From Microbacterium excoecariae (GTDB lineage: Bacteria > Actinomycetota > Actinomycetes > Actinomycetales > Microbacteriaceae), in NCBI RefSeq assembly GCF_011326725.1, contig NZ_JAANCO010000001.1:372001-436000 (forward strand): DNA of 64,000 nt. Direction: 5' to 3'. Positions 7,847-21,544 of this stretch are shown one piece after another. Within the stretch, counting starts at the first letter, position 1. The number at the start of each line of letters is the position of its first letter. The notes under the pieces were generated by a model. That model did no database searches, had not been told where the DNA came from, and saw only the letters and a list, made by a program, of their open reading frames with translations. The position numbers were made by a program, and so were the translations under genes.

Positions 7847-9247
7847 ATGGCAGACGTCCCGGACGTGCCGATCTGGCGCCTGGTCATCGCGGAGCTCGAG
7901 AACGACGACCGGATCACGCCGCAGCTCGAGGGCTTCTTGAACCTCGCCGTGGCCCAGGGGGTCATGGGAGGCGCGCTCTACCTCGACGTGCCGAACGACC
8001 TCACGGCGGGTCAGCTCAACAAGCGCATGCGCGAGCCGATCATGGACGCGCTCGGCCGCATCGGGGACGAGGTCACGAGCTTTCGCGTCGTCGTCAACCC
8101 GGAGCTCGCCGACCAGCCCTATATCCCGGAGCCGCACCCGATCGCGGACGAGACCCGCGAGGCCGCGCCCGAGCGGTCCGCGCCCCGCCCGATCGAGACG
8201 CCGCAGACCCAGTCCCGCAGCGAGACGCGGCTGAACCCGAAGTACACCTTCGACAACTTCGTCATCGGACAGTCGAATCGCTTCGCGCACGCCGCCGCGG
8301 TCGCGGTCGCGGAGGCTCCGGCGAAGGCGTACAACCCGCTGTTCATCTACGGCGACTCCGGCCTCGGCAAGACGCACCTCCTCCACGCGATCGGCGACTA
8401 CGCGCAGAACCTCTTCCCCGGGGTCCGCGTCCGCTACGTCTCCAGCGAGGAGTTCACGAACGACTTCATCAACTCGATCGCGAACAACCGCGGAGCGGCC
8501 TTCAACGCGCGATACCGCGACCTCGACATCCTGCTGATCGACGACATCCAGTTCCTCCAGGGCAAGGCCGAGACGCAGGAGACGTTCTTCCACACGTTCA
8601 ACACGCTGCACGACCACGACAAGCAGGTCGTGATCACGAGCGACGTCGCGCCGCGGCTGCTCACGGGGTTCGAGGACCGGATGCGGTCGCGCTTCGAGTG
8701 GGGCCTCATCACCGACGTGCAGGCGCCCGACCTCGAGACCCGCATCGCGATCCTTCGTAAGAAGGCCTCGAGCGAGCGGATCTATATCCCCGAGGACGTC
8801 ATCGAGTACATCGCGTCCATGGTCTCGACCAACATCCGCGAGCTCGAGGGTGCCCTCATCCGGGTCTCGGCCTTCGCGAGCCTGAACCGTTCCGAGGTCT
8901 CCCGCGAGCTGGCGGAGGGGGTCCTGCGCGACATCGTCGACAAGCCGGAGGACACCGTCGTCTCGCCGACCGACATCATCAAGGCGTCGGCCGACTACTT
9001 CAAGCTGACCGTCGAGGACCTCTACGGCCCCGGACGCGCGCAGGCGGTCGCGCAGGCCCGGCAGATCGCGATGTACCTCTGCCGCGAGCGGACGAACCTC
9101 TCTCTGCCCAAGATCGGGCAGCTGTTCGGCGGACGCGATCACACGACGGTGATGTACGCGACGAAGAAAATCACCGAGCTCATGAAAGAGAAACGGCAGC
9201 TGTACAACCAGGTGCAGGAGATCACCGCGCAGCTGGGTCGTCGCTGA
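7847..9247 (+). CDS. dnaA: Chromosomal replication initiator protein DnaA
   Basis: A 466-residue AAA+ initiator that binds DnaA boxes and opens oriC. Domain I covers roughly residues 1-85, followed by a variable linker rich in Pro and Glu to about 128. The AAA+ domain begins at YTFDNFVIG; Walker A is GDSGLGKTH (169-177) and Walker B LLIDD (229-233). The C-terminal domain IV holds the DNA-reading helix-turn-helix with the signature GGRDHTTVMYA. A GGGGAG ribosome site precedes the ATG. DnaA boxes lie on both sides, so the gene is probably autoregulated. Confidence 0.99.
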   Translation: MADVPDVPIWRLVIAELENDDRITPQLEGFLNLAVAQGVMGGALYLDVPNDLTAGQLNKRMREPIMDALGRIGDEVTSFRVVVNPELADQPYIPEPHPIADETREAAPERSAPRPIETPQTQSRSETRLNPKYTFDNFVIGQSNRFAHAAAVAVAEAPAKAYNPLFIYGDSGLGKTHLLHAIGDYAQNLFPGVRVRYVSSEEFTNDFINSIANNRGAAFNARYRDLDILLIDDIQFLQGKAETQETFFHTFNTLHDHDKQVVITSDVAPRLLTGFEDRMRSRFEWGLITDVQAPDLETRIAILRKKASSERIYIPEDVIEYIASMVSTNIRELEGALIRVSAFASLNRSEVSRELAEGVLRDIVDKPEDTVVSPTDIIKASADYFKLTVEDLYGPGRAQAVAQARQIAMYLCRERTNLSLPKIGQLFGGRDHTTVMYATKKITELMKEKRQLYNQVQEITAQLGRR

Positions 9248-9325
9248 CGGCGCGCCCGTCCGTCCCCAGCGGCATCCCGCGCGGATCCTCGCACCCCGCG
9301 ACTTTTCCACACGTTATCCACAGGG

Positions 9326-9347
9326 CCCCCGTCGACAAAGACGGGGG
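9326..9347 (+). terminator. Hairpin after dnaA
   Basis: CCCCCGTC and GACGGGGG form an 8-base perfect stem around the loop GACAAA. A T run appears only about 10 bases later, so it is a modest terminator candidate for dnaA; it may also be an origin structure. Confidence 0.5.
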
Positions 9348-9658
9348 TCCTGCCGCATTTTTCCGCCCGCGTTCCCCGGGCGCATCTGAACGCGCGGTGA
9401 CGTATTCCCCAACTCGCGCTTGACACGACTGCGGCGAGGGCGTTAAGGGTTCTCCCCAGTGTGGAAAACCTGTGGATAACTGTGGAGACACGCCCTGCCA
9501 GCTGTGTAGGACACGCGCCCGGCTTGTGAAAACGGCCGTGGACGTCGCTCCGCCGCGTCATCCGCTTCCCCCACCCCCTCCGCATCGATTCCACAACTCA
9601 CACGCGTGTGATTCCTTACTGCCGACACGGATCCACAGAGTTATCCACACTCTCCACA

Positions 9659-9697
9659 GCCGTTAACGCTGTTAAGAGATTTCTCTTTCGAAGAGGG
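9659..9697. other. AT-rich element, probable DNA unwinding element
   Basis: GTTAACGCTGTTAAGAG followed by ATTTCTCTTTCGAAGAG is by far the most AT-rich run in the dnaA-dnaN gap. It begins 10 bases after a perfect DnaA box. In this GC-rich genome such a run is the natural site for strand opening; the assignment is by position and composition only. Confidence 0.6.
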
Positions 9698-9836
9698 CCC
9701 CCGATCACCGTGACGCCGGCGGCGGCGTGGACCGTCAGGCCGACGCACTAGCATGGGTTTCCCGCGACATCCGCGCTCCTTCCGAGCACTCACCTGCGTG
9801 TCGCGCCAGGTCTTTCGCCACATGAGGGGGAGTTAC

Positions 9837-10982
9837 GTGAAGTTCCACGTGAACCGCGATGTCTTCAGCGAGGCGGTCTCGTTCGTCGTGAAGCTGCTGC
9901 CGCAGCGCAATCCGCAGCCGATCCTTGCGGGCGTGCTGATCGAGGCGGGAGAGGACGGCACGCTGGCGCTGTCGGCCTTCGACTACGAGGCCTCCGCGCG
10001 GACGACGATCGAAGCGACCATTGACGAGCCCGGCACGATCCTCGTCCACGGCCGCCTCCTCAACGACATCGCGAGCCGCCTCCCGCACGCGCCGATCGAG
10101 GTCTCGACCGAGGACGATGGCAATGTCGCCGTCGTCTGCGGCCCCGCTCGCTTCGCGCTCGCGTCGATGCCCGTCGAGGAATACCCCGCGATCCCCGAGG
10201 TCACCGGCGAGTCCGGCCTCGTGCCGGGTGAGGACTTCGCCACGGCGATCTCGCAGGTGGCCTTCGCCGCCTCGCGCGACGACGTCACGCCGGTGCTCAC
10301 CGGCGTGCAGCTCGAGGTCCACGACAACCAGCTGAGCCTCGTCGCGACCGACCGCTACCGCGTCGCGCTGCGCGACATCGACTGGGATGGTAGCCAGTCC
10401 AATGCGAAGGCCCTCGTGCCCTCGCGCACCCTCACCGAGGTCGGCAAGACGTTCTCGCACGGCGGCAACATCTCCGTCGCGTTTTCCGGATCCGGCGACC
10501 GCGAGATCATCGCGTTCACGGCAGGCAACAGGACCGTGACCTCGCTGCTCATCAAGGGCAACTTCCCGCCCGTGCGCCGCCTGTTCCCGGAGCAGACCGG
10601 CCACTACGCCGTCGTGTCGACGAGCGACCTCACGGAGGCCGTGCGCCGCGTGGCGCTCGTGCTCGATCGCTCCGCGCCCCTGCGCTTCACGTTCTCGCAG
10701 AACGAGGTCACGATGGATGCCGCCGGCGGCGACCAGGCGCGCGCGTCCGAGTCGGTCGACGCCACTCTGACGGGCGGAGACGAGGTCACGCTGGGCCTGA
10801 ACCCGCAGTACCTGCTCGACGCGCTCGGCGCGGTCAAGAGCGAGTTCGCGCGGATCACGTTCACGTCGAGCGACAACGCCAACAAGCTCAGCCCCATCCT
10901 CGTCACGGCGCAGACCTCGGTCGACGACGCGGCGAGCGACAACTTCAAGTACCTGCTGCAGCCCAACCTGCTGCTGCGCTAA
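9837..10982 (+). CDS. dnaN: DNA polymerase III subunit beta (sliding clamp)
   Basis: A 381-residue ring-forming clamp that tethers DNA polymerase III to DNA. The start is the GTG giving (M)KFHVNRDVFSEAVS, preceded by GAGGGGGAG; the longer frame upstream has no conservation. LLPQRNPQPILAGVLI marks domain I, EYPAIPEVTGES domain II and the FPPVRRLFPE segment domain III. Length is normal. Codons 2-6 create GTTCCACGTGAACC, close to parS but explained by the conserved protein start. It opens the rightward dnaN-recF-DUF721 series. Confidence 0.98.
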   Translation: MKFHVNRDVFSEAVSFVVKLLPQRNPQPILAGVLIEAGEDGTLALSAFDYEASARTTIEATIDEPGTILVHGRLLNDIASRLPHAPIEVSTEDDGNVAVVCGPARFALASMPVEEYPAIPEVTGESGLVPGEDFATAISQVAFAASRDDVTPVLTGVQLEVHDNQLSLVATDRYRVALRDIDWDGSQSNAKALVPSRTLTEVGKTFSHGGNISVAFSGSGDREIIAFTAGNRTVTSLLIKGNFPPVRRLFPEQTGHYAVVSTSDLTEAVRRVALVLDRSAPLRFTFSQNEVTMDAAGGDQARASESVDATLTGGDEVTLGLNPQYLLDALGAVKSEFARITFTSSDNANKLSPILVTAQTSVDDAASDNFKYLLQPNLLLR

Positions 10983-10996
10983 GCCGGGTTCGGCGC

Positions 10997-14855
<3,859 letters not shown>

Positions 14856-14886
14856 TCGAGCGGACGAACGAGGAAGACACAGACTT

Positions 14887-17430
14887 ATGACTGACGAAGA
14901 GCGCCCCGACATCAACGCCGGGCACAACCACGGCCGCATCGACCAGGTCGACCTGCAGTCGGAGATGCAGCGCAGCTACCTCGACTACGCGATGAGTGTC
15001 ATCATCGGGCGCGCGCTGCCCGACGTGCGCGACGGGCTCAAGCCCGTGCACCGCCGCGTGATCTTCGGGATGTACGACGGCGGGTACCGGCCCGACAAGT
15101 CGTTCTCGAAGTGCACCCGCGTCGTCGGCGAGGTCATGGGTCAGTACCACCCGCACGGCGACAGCGCGATCTACGACACCCTCGTGCGCCTCGTGCAGCC
15201 GTGGTCGATGCGCTACCCGCTCGCGCTCGGCCAGGGTAACTTCGGCACGCCCGGCAACCAGGGCGCGGCCGCCCCGCGGTACACCGAGACGAAGATGGCT
15301 CCCCTCGCGCTCGAGATGGTGCGTGACATCGAGGAAGAGACCGTCGACTTCGAGGACAACTACGACGGGCGCACGCAGGAGCCCACGGTCCTGCCCGCGC
15401 GCTTCCCGAACCTGCTGGTGAACGGATCCGTCGGCATCGCGGTCGGCATGGCGACGAACATCCCGCCCCACAACCTCCGCGAGGTCGCGGCCGGCGCCCT
15501 GTGGGCGCTGGAGAACCCGGAGCTGCCGCGCGAGGAGGTCCTCGGCGGCCTCATGCAGCGGATCCCCGGACCCGACTTCCCGACGGGCGCCCAGATCCTC
15601 GGCAACAAGGGGATCCACGAGGCGTACCGCACGGGGCGCGGATCCATCACGATGCGCGCGGTCGTGAGCGTCGAGGAGATCCAGGGCCGCACCTGCCTCG
15701 TCGTGACCGAGCTGCCCTACCAGGTCAACCCCGACAACCTCGCGGTGAAGATCGGCGAGCTCGCCCGCGAGGGGCGGGTCACGGGCATCGCGGACATCCG
15801 CGACGAGACCTCGGGCCGCACGGGGCAGCGCCTCGTCGTTGTCCTCAAGCGCGACGCGGTCGCGAAGGTCGTGCTGAACAACCTCTACAAGCACACCGAC
15901 CTGCAGACGAACTTCGGCGCGAACATGCTCGCGATCGTCGACGGCGTGCCGCGCACGCTGCCGCTCGACCGCTTCATCTCGCTCTGGATCACCCACCAGC
16001 TCGAGGTCATCGTCCGGCGCACCCGGTTCCGGCTGCGCAAGGCCGAGGAGCGCATGCACATCCTGCGCGGCTATCTCAAGGCGCTCGACGCGCTCGATGA
16101 GGTCATCGCGCTGATTCGCCGGTCGCAGACGGCCGACGACGCCCGCGAGGGGCTTAAGGCGCTCCTCGACATCGACGACCTGCAGGCCGACGCGATCCTC
16201 GCGATGCAGCTGCGCCGCCTCGCGGCGCTCGAGCGGCAGAAGATCGTCGACGAGGCCACGGAGCTCGAGGCGAAGATCGCCGACTTCCTCGACATCATCG
16301 GTAGCGACGCGCGCCAGCGCGACATCGTCAAGACGGAGCTCACGGCGATCGCCGACAAGTTCGGCGACGACCGCCGCACCGAGATCCTCCCCGGGTTCGA
16401 CGGCGACGTGTCGATCGAGGACCTCATCGCCGAGGAGGAGGTCGTCGTCACCGTCACCCGAGAGGGCTACGTCAAGCGCACGCGCAGCGACCTGTACCGC
16501 AGCCAGCACCGCGGCGGGAAGGGCGTGCGCGGAGCGCAGCTGCGCGCGGACGACGTTGTGGAGCACTTCTTCGTCACGACGACGCACCACTGGATCCTGT
16601 TCTTCACGAACACGGGTCGCGTCTACCGCGTCAAGGCATACGAGCTGGCCGAAGCCGGCCGCGACGCGAAGGGCCAGCACGTGGCGAACCTGCTCGCGCT
16701 GCAGCCCGACGAGCAGATCGCCGAGGTGATCGAGCTCAAGAGCTACGAGGACACCGAGTACCTCGTGCTCGCGACCCGCAACGGCCTCGTGAAGAAGACG
16801 CGCCTGACGGAGTACGACTCGAACCGGCAGGGCGGCATCATCGCGATCAACCTGCGCGACGGCGACGAGCTCGTCGATGCGCTCCTGGTCAACGGCGACG
16901 ACCACATCCTGCTCATCAGCCGCAAGGGCATGTCCCTGCAGTTCGCGGCCGGCGACGACTCGCTGCGCCCGCTTGGCCGCTCGACGTCGGGCGTCAAGGG
17001 CATGTCGTTCCGCGAGGACGACGAGCTGCTGAGCGCCTCCGTCGCCCGCGTCGACACGTACGTGTTCACGGTCACCGACGGCGGCTGGGCCAAGCGCACG
17101 CCGATCGCCGAGTACCGGCAGCAGGGCCGCGGCGGCCTCGGCATCAAGGTGGCGAAGCTCAACGACGACCGGGGCGAGCTCGCGGGCGGCCTCGTGGTAT
17201 CGGAGGACGACGAGGTGCTCGTCGTGCTCGCCAAGGGCAAGGTGGTACGCTCGGCCGTTGCCGAGGTGCCCTCCAAGGGCCGTGACACCATGGGAGTCGT
17301 GTTCGCGCGTCCCGACAAGGGCGACCACATCCTGACGATCGCGCGCAACAGCGAGCGGGGCCTGGGTGAGGACGAGACCGACGAGCCGGCGACCGACGCC
17401 GCTCCCGAATCCGCAGAAGGTGACGCATGA
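14887..17430 (+). CDS. gyrA: DNA gyrase subunit A
   Basis: The 847-residue DNA-cutting subunit of gyrase. Catalytic Tyr132 lies in APRYTETKM. The quinolone-resistance region reads [10 protein letters not shown] (88-97), with Ser93 and Asp97, the residues normally linked to quinolone sensitivity. The C-terminal propeller carries a GyrA-box variant, QHRGGKG, at about 540. Ends in an acidic tail. Its stop overlaps the start of the DUF3566 gene. Confidence 0.98.
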   Translation: MTDEERPDINAGHNHGRIDQVDLQSEMQRSYLDYAMSVIIGRALPDVRDGLKPVHRRVIFGMYDGGYRPDKSFSKCTRVVGEVMGQYHPHGDSAIYDTLVRLVQPWSMRYPLALGQGNFGTPGNQGAAAPRYTETKMAPLALEMVRDIEEETVDFEDNYDGRTQEPTVLPARFPNLLVNGSVGIAVGMATNIPPHNLREVAAGALWALENPELPREEVLGGLMQRIPGPDFPTGAQILGNKGIHEAYRTGRGSITMRAVVSVEEIQGRTCLVVTELPYQVNPDNLAVKIGELAREGRVTGIADIRDETSGRTGQRLVVVLKRDAVAKVVLNNLYKHTDLQTNFGANMLAIVDGVPRTLPLDRFISLWITHQLEVIVRRTRFRLRKAEERMHILRGYLKALDALDEVIALIRRSQTADDAREGLKALLDIDDLQADAILAMQLRRLAALERQKIVDEATELEAKIADFLDIIGSDARQRDIVKTELTAIADKFGDDRRTEILPGFDGDVSIEDLIAEEEVVVTVTREGYVKRTRSDLYRSQHRGGKGVRGAQLRADDVVEHFFVTTTHHWILFFTNTGRVYRVKAYELAEAGRDAKGQHVANLLALQPDEQIAEVIELKSYEDTEYLVLATRNGLVKKTRLTEYDSNRQGGIIAINLRDGDELVDALLVNGDDHILLISRKGMSLQFAAGDDSLRPLGRSTSGVKGMSFREDDELLSASVARVDTYVFTVTDGGWAKRTPIAEYRQQGRGGLGIKVAKLNDDRGELAGGLVVSEDDEVLVVLAKGKVVRSAVAEVPSKGRDTMGVVFARPDKGDHILTIARNSERGLGEDETDEPATDAAPESAEGDA

Positions 17431-17831
17431 GCACGGTAGCTGACAAGCTCGCGAAGAAGTCCGCGCAGAAGTCGTCCTCGAAGCAGGTGCGCCTGCGGCT
17501 CGTCTACGTCGACTTCTGGTCCGCGGTGAAGCTCTCCTTCCTCGTGGCGATCGCCGTGGCCATCGTGACGCTCGTGTCCTTCCTCCTCGTGTTCCTCGTC
17601 GTGCAGTCGACGGGCCTGATCGCTCAGGTCGACGAGTTCGTCTCGAGCTTCAGCGACGGCGCCTTCTCGATCCAGGCGGCGGTCGGACTGCCGCAGGTCT
17701 TCGCGTTCGGATCCGTCGTCGCGATCCTGAACCTCGTCGTCGTCACCGTGCTCGGCGCGGTGGCCGCGGGCATTTACAACATGGCGGTCAAGGTCACGGG
17801 CGGCCTGCTCGTGGGCTTCACGTCCAACTGA
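17427..17831 (+). CDS. DUF3566 transmembrane protein
   Basis: A 134-residue protein with a Lys/Ser-rich start, a segment reading [17 protein letters not shown], and two transmembrane helices (about 33-55 and 90-115). This is the DUF3566 family, found right after gyrA in many actinobacteria; its function is unknown. Overlap with gyrA by ATGA suggests it is made together with gyrase. The C terminus, [14 protein letters not shown], is conserved-looking and probably cytoplasmic. Confidence 0.92.
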   Translation: MSTVADKLAKKSAQKSSSKQVRLRLVYVDFWSAVKLSFLVAIAVAIVTLVSFLLVFLVVQSTGLIAQVDEFVSSFSDGAFSIQAAVGLPQVFAFGSVVAILNLVVVTVLGAVAAGIYNMAVKVTGGLLVGFTSN

Positions 17832-17844
17832 CCGCGCGAGCGAA

Positions 17845-17879
17845 CGAGAGGGGCGGATCCGGCGGATCCGCCCCTCTCG
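17845..17879 (+). terminator. Strong hairpin terminator after the gyrase operon
   Basis: A 16-base perfect stem (CGAGAGGGGCGGATCC and its complement) closes a 3-base loop. Both arms contain GGATCC. It lies 14 bases after the DUF3566 stop. There is no T run, but the stem is very stable. Confidence 0.85.
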
Positions 17880-17924
17880 CGTGCGGCGGGGGCGTGTGCG
17901 GCACGCCCGGGATCCGCGCCCGAA

Positions 17925-17954
17925 TTGGTGGCGGCGAGGCGCGTGATGTATGCT
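17925..17954 (+). promoter_or_regulatory. Probable tRNA promoter
   Basis: TTGGTG and TATGCT separated by 18 bases, ending 31 bases before tRNA-Ile. The -10 is reasonable; the two tRNAs that follow are probably one transcript. Confidence 0.5.
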
Positions 17955-17985
17955 CTTGAAGGTTGACGCCGACAGGTTGTCACGC

Positions 17986-18062
17986 GGGGCTATAGCTCAG
18001 GCGGTTAGAGCGCTTCACTGATAATGAAGAGGTCCCAGGTTCAAGTCCTGGTAGCCCCACCA
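17986..18062 (+). tRNA. tRNA-Ile (GAT)
   Basis: Acceptor GGGGCTA pairs with TAGCCCC, the D arm contains TAGCTCAG, and the anticodon loop is CTGATAA with anticodon GAT. The T arm contains GGTTCAAGTCC. The 3' CCA is encoded. Confidence 0.98.
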
Positions 18063-18073
18063 TCCCTTCCCGC

Positions 18074-18146
18074 GGGGCCTTAGCTCAGTTGGTAGAGCGC
18101 CTGCTTTGCAAGCAGGATGTCAGGAGTTCGAATCTCCTAGGCTCCA
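18074..18146 (+). tRNA. tRNA-Ala (TGC)
   Basis: Acceptor GGGGCCT pairs with AGGCTCC (one G-T pair). The D arm holds TAGCTCAGTTGG, the anticodon loop is TTTGCAA with anticodon TGC, and the T arm has GTTCGAATC. No CCA is encoded. It follows tRNA-Ile by 11 bases. Confidence 0.97.
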
Positions 18147-18171
18147 CAGTCTCCCTCTCCGGCGCCGGTCC

Positions 18172-18561
18172 TTACCTCTCGAGGATCCGCGCGAGCTGCT
18201 CCAGGTCGCGCTCGACCGCGAGGCAGTCCTCGTCGAACTGCGCGTCCGTCATGTTGCGTTGCCGCACGGTGAACACCACCTCCGCGCCCGCGGGATGGGG
18301 GAGTACGCGCACGGGATTCCAGACGCTCTCGCCGCCGGGCAGCACGACCTCGTGGTCGAGTACGCCGAGGGCGTTCGGCGCCACGAAGCGGACCCGCACG
18401 GATCCCATGGGCGAGTCGACGATGAGATCGTCGCCCTCGCGGCGCACGGCGGAGCGGGCGAGACCTGCCGCCCAGTCGGGCAGATGGTCCGGCTCGGCCG
18501 CGTAGGCGTACACGACGTGGGGTGGGGTCGCGATGACGCGGGAGAGGTGACGCGAGCGCAT
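18172..18561 (-). CDS. SRPBCC (START-like) family protein
   Basis: A 129-residue protein with the SRPBCC pattern: it opens with RVIATPPHVVYAYAAEPDHLPDW, shown here split as RVIATPPHVVYAYA then AEPDHLPDWAAGL, a typical first strand and helix pair. A central VDSPMGSVRVRFV and a late GAEVVFTVRQR strand follow, then a C-terminal helix, DEDCLAVERDLEQLARIL. Such proteins bind hydrophobic ligands in a deep pocket; the ligand is unknown. The internal ATG (MRSRHLS) is preferred over longer frames. It points towards the tRNA pair, divergent from the aldo/keto reductase gene. Confidence 0.8.
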   Translation of the reverse strand: MRSRHLSRVIATPPHVVYAYAAEPDHLPDWAAGLARSAVRREGDDLIVDSPMGSVRVRFVAPNALGVLDHEVVLPGGESVWNPVRVLPHPAGAEVVFTVRQRNMTDAQFDEDCLAVERDLEQLARILER

Positions 18562-18664
18562 GGGCCGAGTGTCGCACCCGGCGGGCGGGAATGCCATGCC
18601 GCGGATGCGACGTTGGGGCAGGTGTGGCGCCACACGCGTCACCGCAACGATGGAAAGGACTCCC

Positions 18665-19609
18665 ATGCCGATTCTCGGTTCCAGTGACATCGACGTCTTC
18701 CCGCTCGCCCTCGGCGGCAACACCTTCGGATGGACGAGCGATCGCGAGACCTCGTTCGCCGTGCTCGACGCCTACCTGGCGGGCGGCGGCAACTTCATCG
18801 ACACGGCCGACGCGTACTCGGCCTGGGCGCCGGGCAATTCCGGCGGCGAGTCCGAGACGATCATCGGCGCGTGGCTCGCGGCGCGCGGACATCGCGACGA
18901 CGTCGTCATCGGGACGAAGGTCAGCCAGCACCCCGAGTTCCGGGGGCTCGCGGCGAAGAACGTCGCCGCGGCCGCCGACGCCTCGCTCCAGCGCCTGGGG
19001 ACGGACTACATCGACGTCTACTACGCGCACTTCGACGACGCGGACACGCCGCTCGAGGAGACGGTCGCCGCCTTCGACGCGCTCGTGACGGCCGGCAAGG
19101 TCCGCGCAGTCGCGGTGTCGAACTACGCGCCCGAGCGGATCGACGAGTGGTTCCGGATCGCCCGTGCCGGCGGCTACGCGCTGCCCGTCGCGCTGCAGCC
19201 GCACTACAACCTCGTGCACCGGCGCGACTTCGAGGGCGCCCTCGCCGACGTCGCGGCGCGCGAGAACCTCGCGGTCGTGCCGTACTTCGCCCTCGCCAGC
19301 GGATTCCTGACGGGCAAGTACCGCACCCGCGAGGACCTGGCGGGGGCCTCGCGCGAGCAGATGGCGAACGGGTACTTCTCGGAGGAGGGCCTCGCCGTCG
19401 TCGCCACGCTCGACGACATCGCCGCCGCGCACGGCACCCAGCCGGCCGCCATCGCGCTGGCGTGGCTCGCGGCGCAGGATCTCGTCGCGGCGCCGATCGC
19501 GAGCGCGCGGACGGTCGAGCAGTTGCCCGCGCTGCTCGACTCCGCGCGCGTGACGCTGACGGACACGGAGCGCGAGGCGCTCGACGCGGTCTCGGCGCGC
19601 GTGCCGTGA
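18665..19609 (+). CDS. Aldo/keto reductase
   Basis: A 314-residue NADPH-dependent oxidoreductase of the AKR fold. Catalytic residues are visible: Asp and Tyr in FIDTADAYSAW, Lys in VVIGTKVSQ, and His in VYYAHFDD. GKVRAVAVSNY and the C-terminal GTQPAAIALAWL with PIASARTVEQL, which binds cofactor phosphate, are also standard. The ATG follows GAAAGGA by a short gap. Substrate unknown; members close to this form act on sugars or small aldehydes. Confidence 0.92.
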   Translation: MPILGSSDIDVFPLALGGNTFGWTSDRETSFAVLDAYLAGGGNFIDTADAYSAWAPGNSGGESETIIGAWLAARGHRDDVVIGTKVSQHPEFRGLAAKNVAAAADASLQRLGTDYIDVYYAHFDDADTPLEETVAAFDALVTAGKVRAVAVSNYAPERIDEWFRIARAGGYALPVALQPHYNLVHRRDFEGALADVAARENLAVVPYFALASGFLTGKYRTREDLAGASREQMANGYFSEEGLAVVATLDDIAAAHGTQPAAIALAWLAAQDLVAAPIASARTVEQLPALLDSARVTLTDTEREALDAVSARVP

Positions 19610-19661
19610 TCCGACGCGCCGCGGCCCGGCTCGGGCCGCGGCGCGAACTAGGCTGGGGTGA

Positions 19662-20438
19662 GTGCCCGAGATCGACCTGCTGACCCTCTGCCTCCTTATC
19701 CTGGCGGGGCTCCTCGCCGGGTGGGTGGACGCGGTGGTCGGCGGCGGCGGGCTCATCCAGCTCCCGGCGTACCTGCTCGTCCCGGGCCTCGCGCCGATCC
19801 AGGCGCTCGCGACGAACAAGCTCTCCAGCATCATGGGGACGTCCGTCGCCGCCGCGACCTTCGCGCGGCGGGTGAAGCCGGATCCGCGCACCGCCATCCC
19901 GCTCGCCGTCATGGCGCTCCTCGGCGCGGTCCTCGGCGCGACGATCGCCTCCCTCATCCCCGCCGAGGCGTTCACCCCGATCATCCTCGTCATTCTCGTC
20001 GGGGTCGGGGCGTTCACTGTCCTCAAGCCCCAGATGGGGGTTCACGCGACGCAGCGCTGGCACGGGTGGCGCCACGTGGCGGGGGCGGCGGGCATCGGCC
20101 TCGTCATCGGCACCTACGACGGCGCCCTGGGACCCGGGACCGGATCCTTCTTCGTCATCCTCCTCGTGAGCGTTCTCGGGTACGCGTTCATGCCCGCGTC
20201 CGCCCTCGGGAAGATCGCGAACTTCTGCACGAACCTCGGCGCGCTGCTGTTCTTCATCCCGGCCGGCCACGTCGTGTGGGGGCTCGGGCTCGCGGTCGGC
20301 GCGGCGAACCTCGTCGGCGGCTACCTCGGCGCGCGCATGGCCGTCTCGCGCGGCAACCGCTTCGTCCGGATCGTCTTCATTGTCGTCATCGCCGCGCTCA
20401 TCCTGAAGCTCTCTTACGACCTCCTCAGCGGGGCCTGA
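19662..20438 (+). CDS. TauE/SafE family membrane transporter
   Basis: A 258-residue integral membrane protein with about eight helices in two related halves. [21 protein letters not shown] near the N terminus and [15 protein letters not shown] in the middle are the paired motifs of the family. Members are thought to export sulfite or organosulfur acids. The start is GTG with GGGG just upstream. The next gene is a PLP enzyme of the cysteine synthase/desulfhydrase type, so a role in sulfur handling is a reasonable inference. Confidence 0.88.
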   Translation: MPEIDLLTLCLLILAGLLAGWVDAVVGGGGLIQLPAYLLVPGLAPIQALATNKLSSIMGTSVAAATFARRVKPDPRTAIPLAVMALLGAVLGATIASLIPAEAFTPIILVILVGVGAFTVLKPQMGVHATQRWHGWRHVAGAAGIGLVIGTYDGALGPGTGSFFVILLVSVLGYAFMPASALGKIANFCTNLGALLFFIPAGHVVWGLGLAVGAANLVGGYLGARMAVSRGNRFVRIVFIVVIAALILKLSYDLLSGA

Positions 20439-20470
20439 TCCCCCAGGCGACGGCTACTACGCTCGGGGGC

Positions 20471-21544
20471 ATGGACGCGCGACGGGCATGGGTGAGCCAG
20501 GCGATCGGACTCCTCGAGGCCGACGCCAACCGGAGCGCCGACACGCACCTGCACGTGTTTCCGCTTCCGCCCGAGTGGGGCATCGACCTCTACCTCAAGG
20601 ACGAGTCCGTCCACCCCACCGGGTCCCTGAAACACCGGCTCGCGCGCTCGCTCCTCCTCTACGGGCTCGTGGGCGGGCGGATCGGCCCGGAGACCACCCT
20701 CGTCGAGGCATCGAGCGGCTCCACGGCCGTGAGCGAGGCGTATTTCGCTCGTATGCTCGGATTGGAATTCATCACGGTCGTGCCGCGCTCGACGAGCGCC
20801 GAGAAGATCGGCCTGATCGAGTTCGCCGGCGGTCGGTGCCACTACGTGGACGACCCCATGGCCGTCTACGGTGAGGCCGAGCGGCTGGCCGCCGAGTGCG
20901 GCGGCCACTACCTCGACCAGTTCGCGTACGCTGAGCGGGCGACCGACTGGCGCGGCAACAACAACATCGCGGACAGCGTGTTCGGCCAGATGACGCGCGA
21001 GCGGCACCCGATCCCCTCCTGGATCGTCGTGGGCGCGGGCACGGGCGGCACGAGCGCGACGTTCGGCCGGTACCTCCGGTACCACCGGCACGAGACGCAG
21101 CTCGCGGTCGTGGATCCGGAAGGATCCGCGTTCTACGACGCGTGGCGCACGGGCGACCACGGCTACGAGACCGGGCGCGGCAGCCGCATCGAGGGCATCG
21201 GCCGACCGCGCATGGAGCGGTCGTTCCTCCCGGAGATCGTCGACGAGATGATGCGCATTCCCGATGCGGAATCCATCGCGGCGGTCCGCCTCCTCCGCGA
21301 CCGGACGATGCACTGGGCGGGGGGATCCACCGGCACGAACCTCGCGGGCGCCTTCCGCCTCATCTCCCGCATGCGCGACGAGGGGCGCACCGGATCCGTC
21401 GTGACGCTCCTGTGCGACGGCGGCGCGCGGTACCAGAACACCTATTACAGCGACGCGTGGGTCGCGGAGCAGGGGCTCGAGATCGGCCCGGCCCGCGCGC
21501 GGATGAACGACTTCCTCGAGACGGGACGGTGGCGAGATGGCTGA
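20471..21544 (+). CDS. PLP-dependent cysteine synthase-family protein (Cds1/desulfhydrase-like)
   Basis: A 357-residue fold-type II PLP enzyme. Lys54 in [11 protein letters not shown] is the Schiff-base lysine, [15 protein letters not shown] is the substrate loop, and [17 protein letters not shown] binds the PLP phosphate. The [14 protein letters not shown] stretch is like the mycobacterial cysteine desulfhydrase Cds1, which turns cysteine into sulfide, ammonia and pyruvate; synthase activity cannot be excluded. The start ATG is clear; the end overlaps thrE by 8 bases. Together with the TauE-type exporter before it, it suggests disposal of excess cysteine or sulfur. Confidence 0.86.
   Translation: MDARRAWVSQAIGLLEADANRSADTHLHVFPLPPEWGIDLYLKDESVHPTGSLKHRLARSLLLYGLVGGRIGPETTLVEASSGSTAVSEAYFARMLGLEFITVVPRSTSAEKIGLIEFAGGRCHYVDDPMAVYGEAERLAAECGGHYLDQFAYAERATDWRGNNNIADSVFGQMTRERHPIPSWIVVGAGTGGTSATFGRYLRYHRHETQLAVVDPEGSAFYDAWRTGDHGYETGRGSRIEGIGRPRMERSFLPEIVDEMMRIPDAESIAAVRLLRDRTMHWAGGSTGTNLAGAFRLISRMRDEGRTGSVVTLLCDGGARYQNTYYSDAWVAEQGLEIGPARARMNDFLETGRWRDG

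Larger units (their letters stand above)
9248..9836. other. oriC: Replication origin oriC (dnaA-dnaN gap)
   Basis: This 589-base gap holds a scattered set of DnaA boxes. Plus-strand boxes are TTTTCCACA (9303-9311), TTATCCACA (9314-9322) and TTATCCACA (9641-9649), with a weaker GGATCCACA at 9629. Minus-strand boxes are TTTTCCACA (9460-9468) and TTATCCACA (9471-9479). So an outer pair at the left, an inverted pair in the middle and a pair at the right frame the region, next to an AT-rich stretch at 9659-9697. Position between dnaA and dnaN, the boxes, and the AT-rich element all agree with oriC. The remaining bases before dnaN show only its ribosome site. Confidence 0.93.

Noticed and set aside
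9840..9856. A fifth parS-like palindrome, GTTCCACGTGAACC, at the start of dnaN
   Set aside because: It differs from the core at two positions and is fully explained by the conserved clamp start Lys-Phe-His-Val-Asn.
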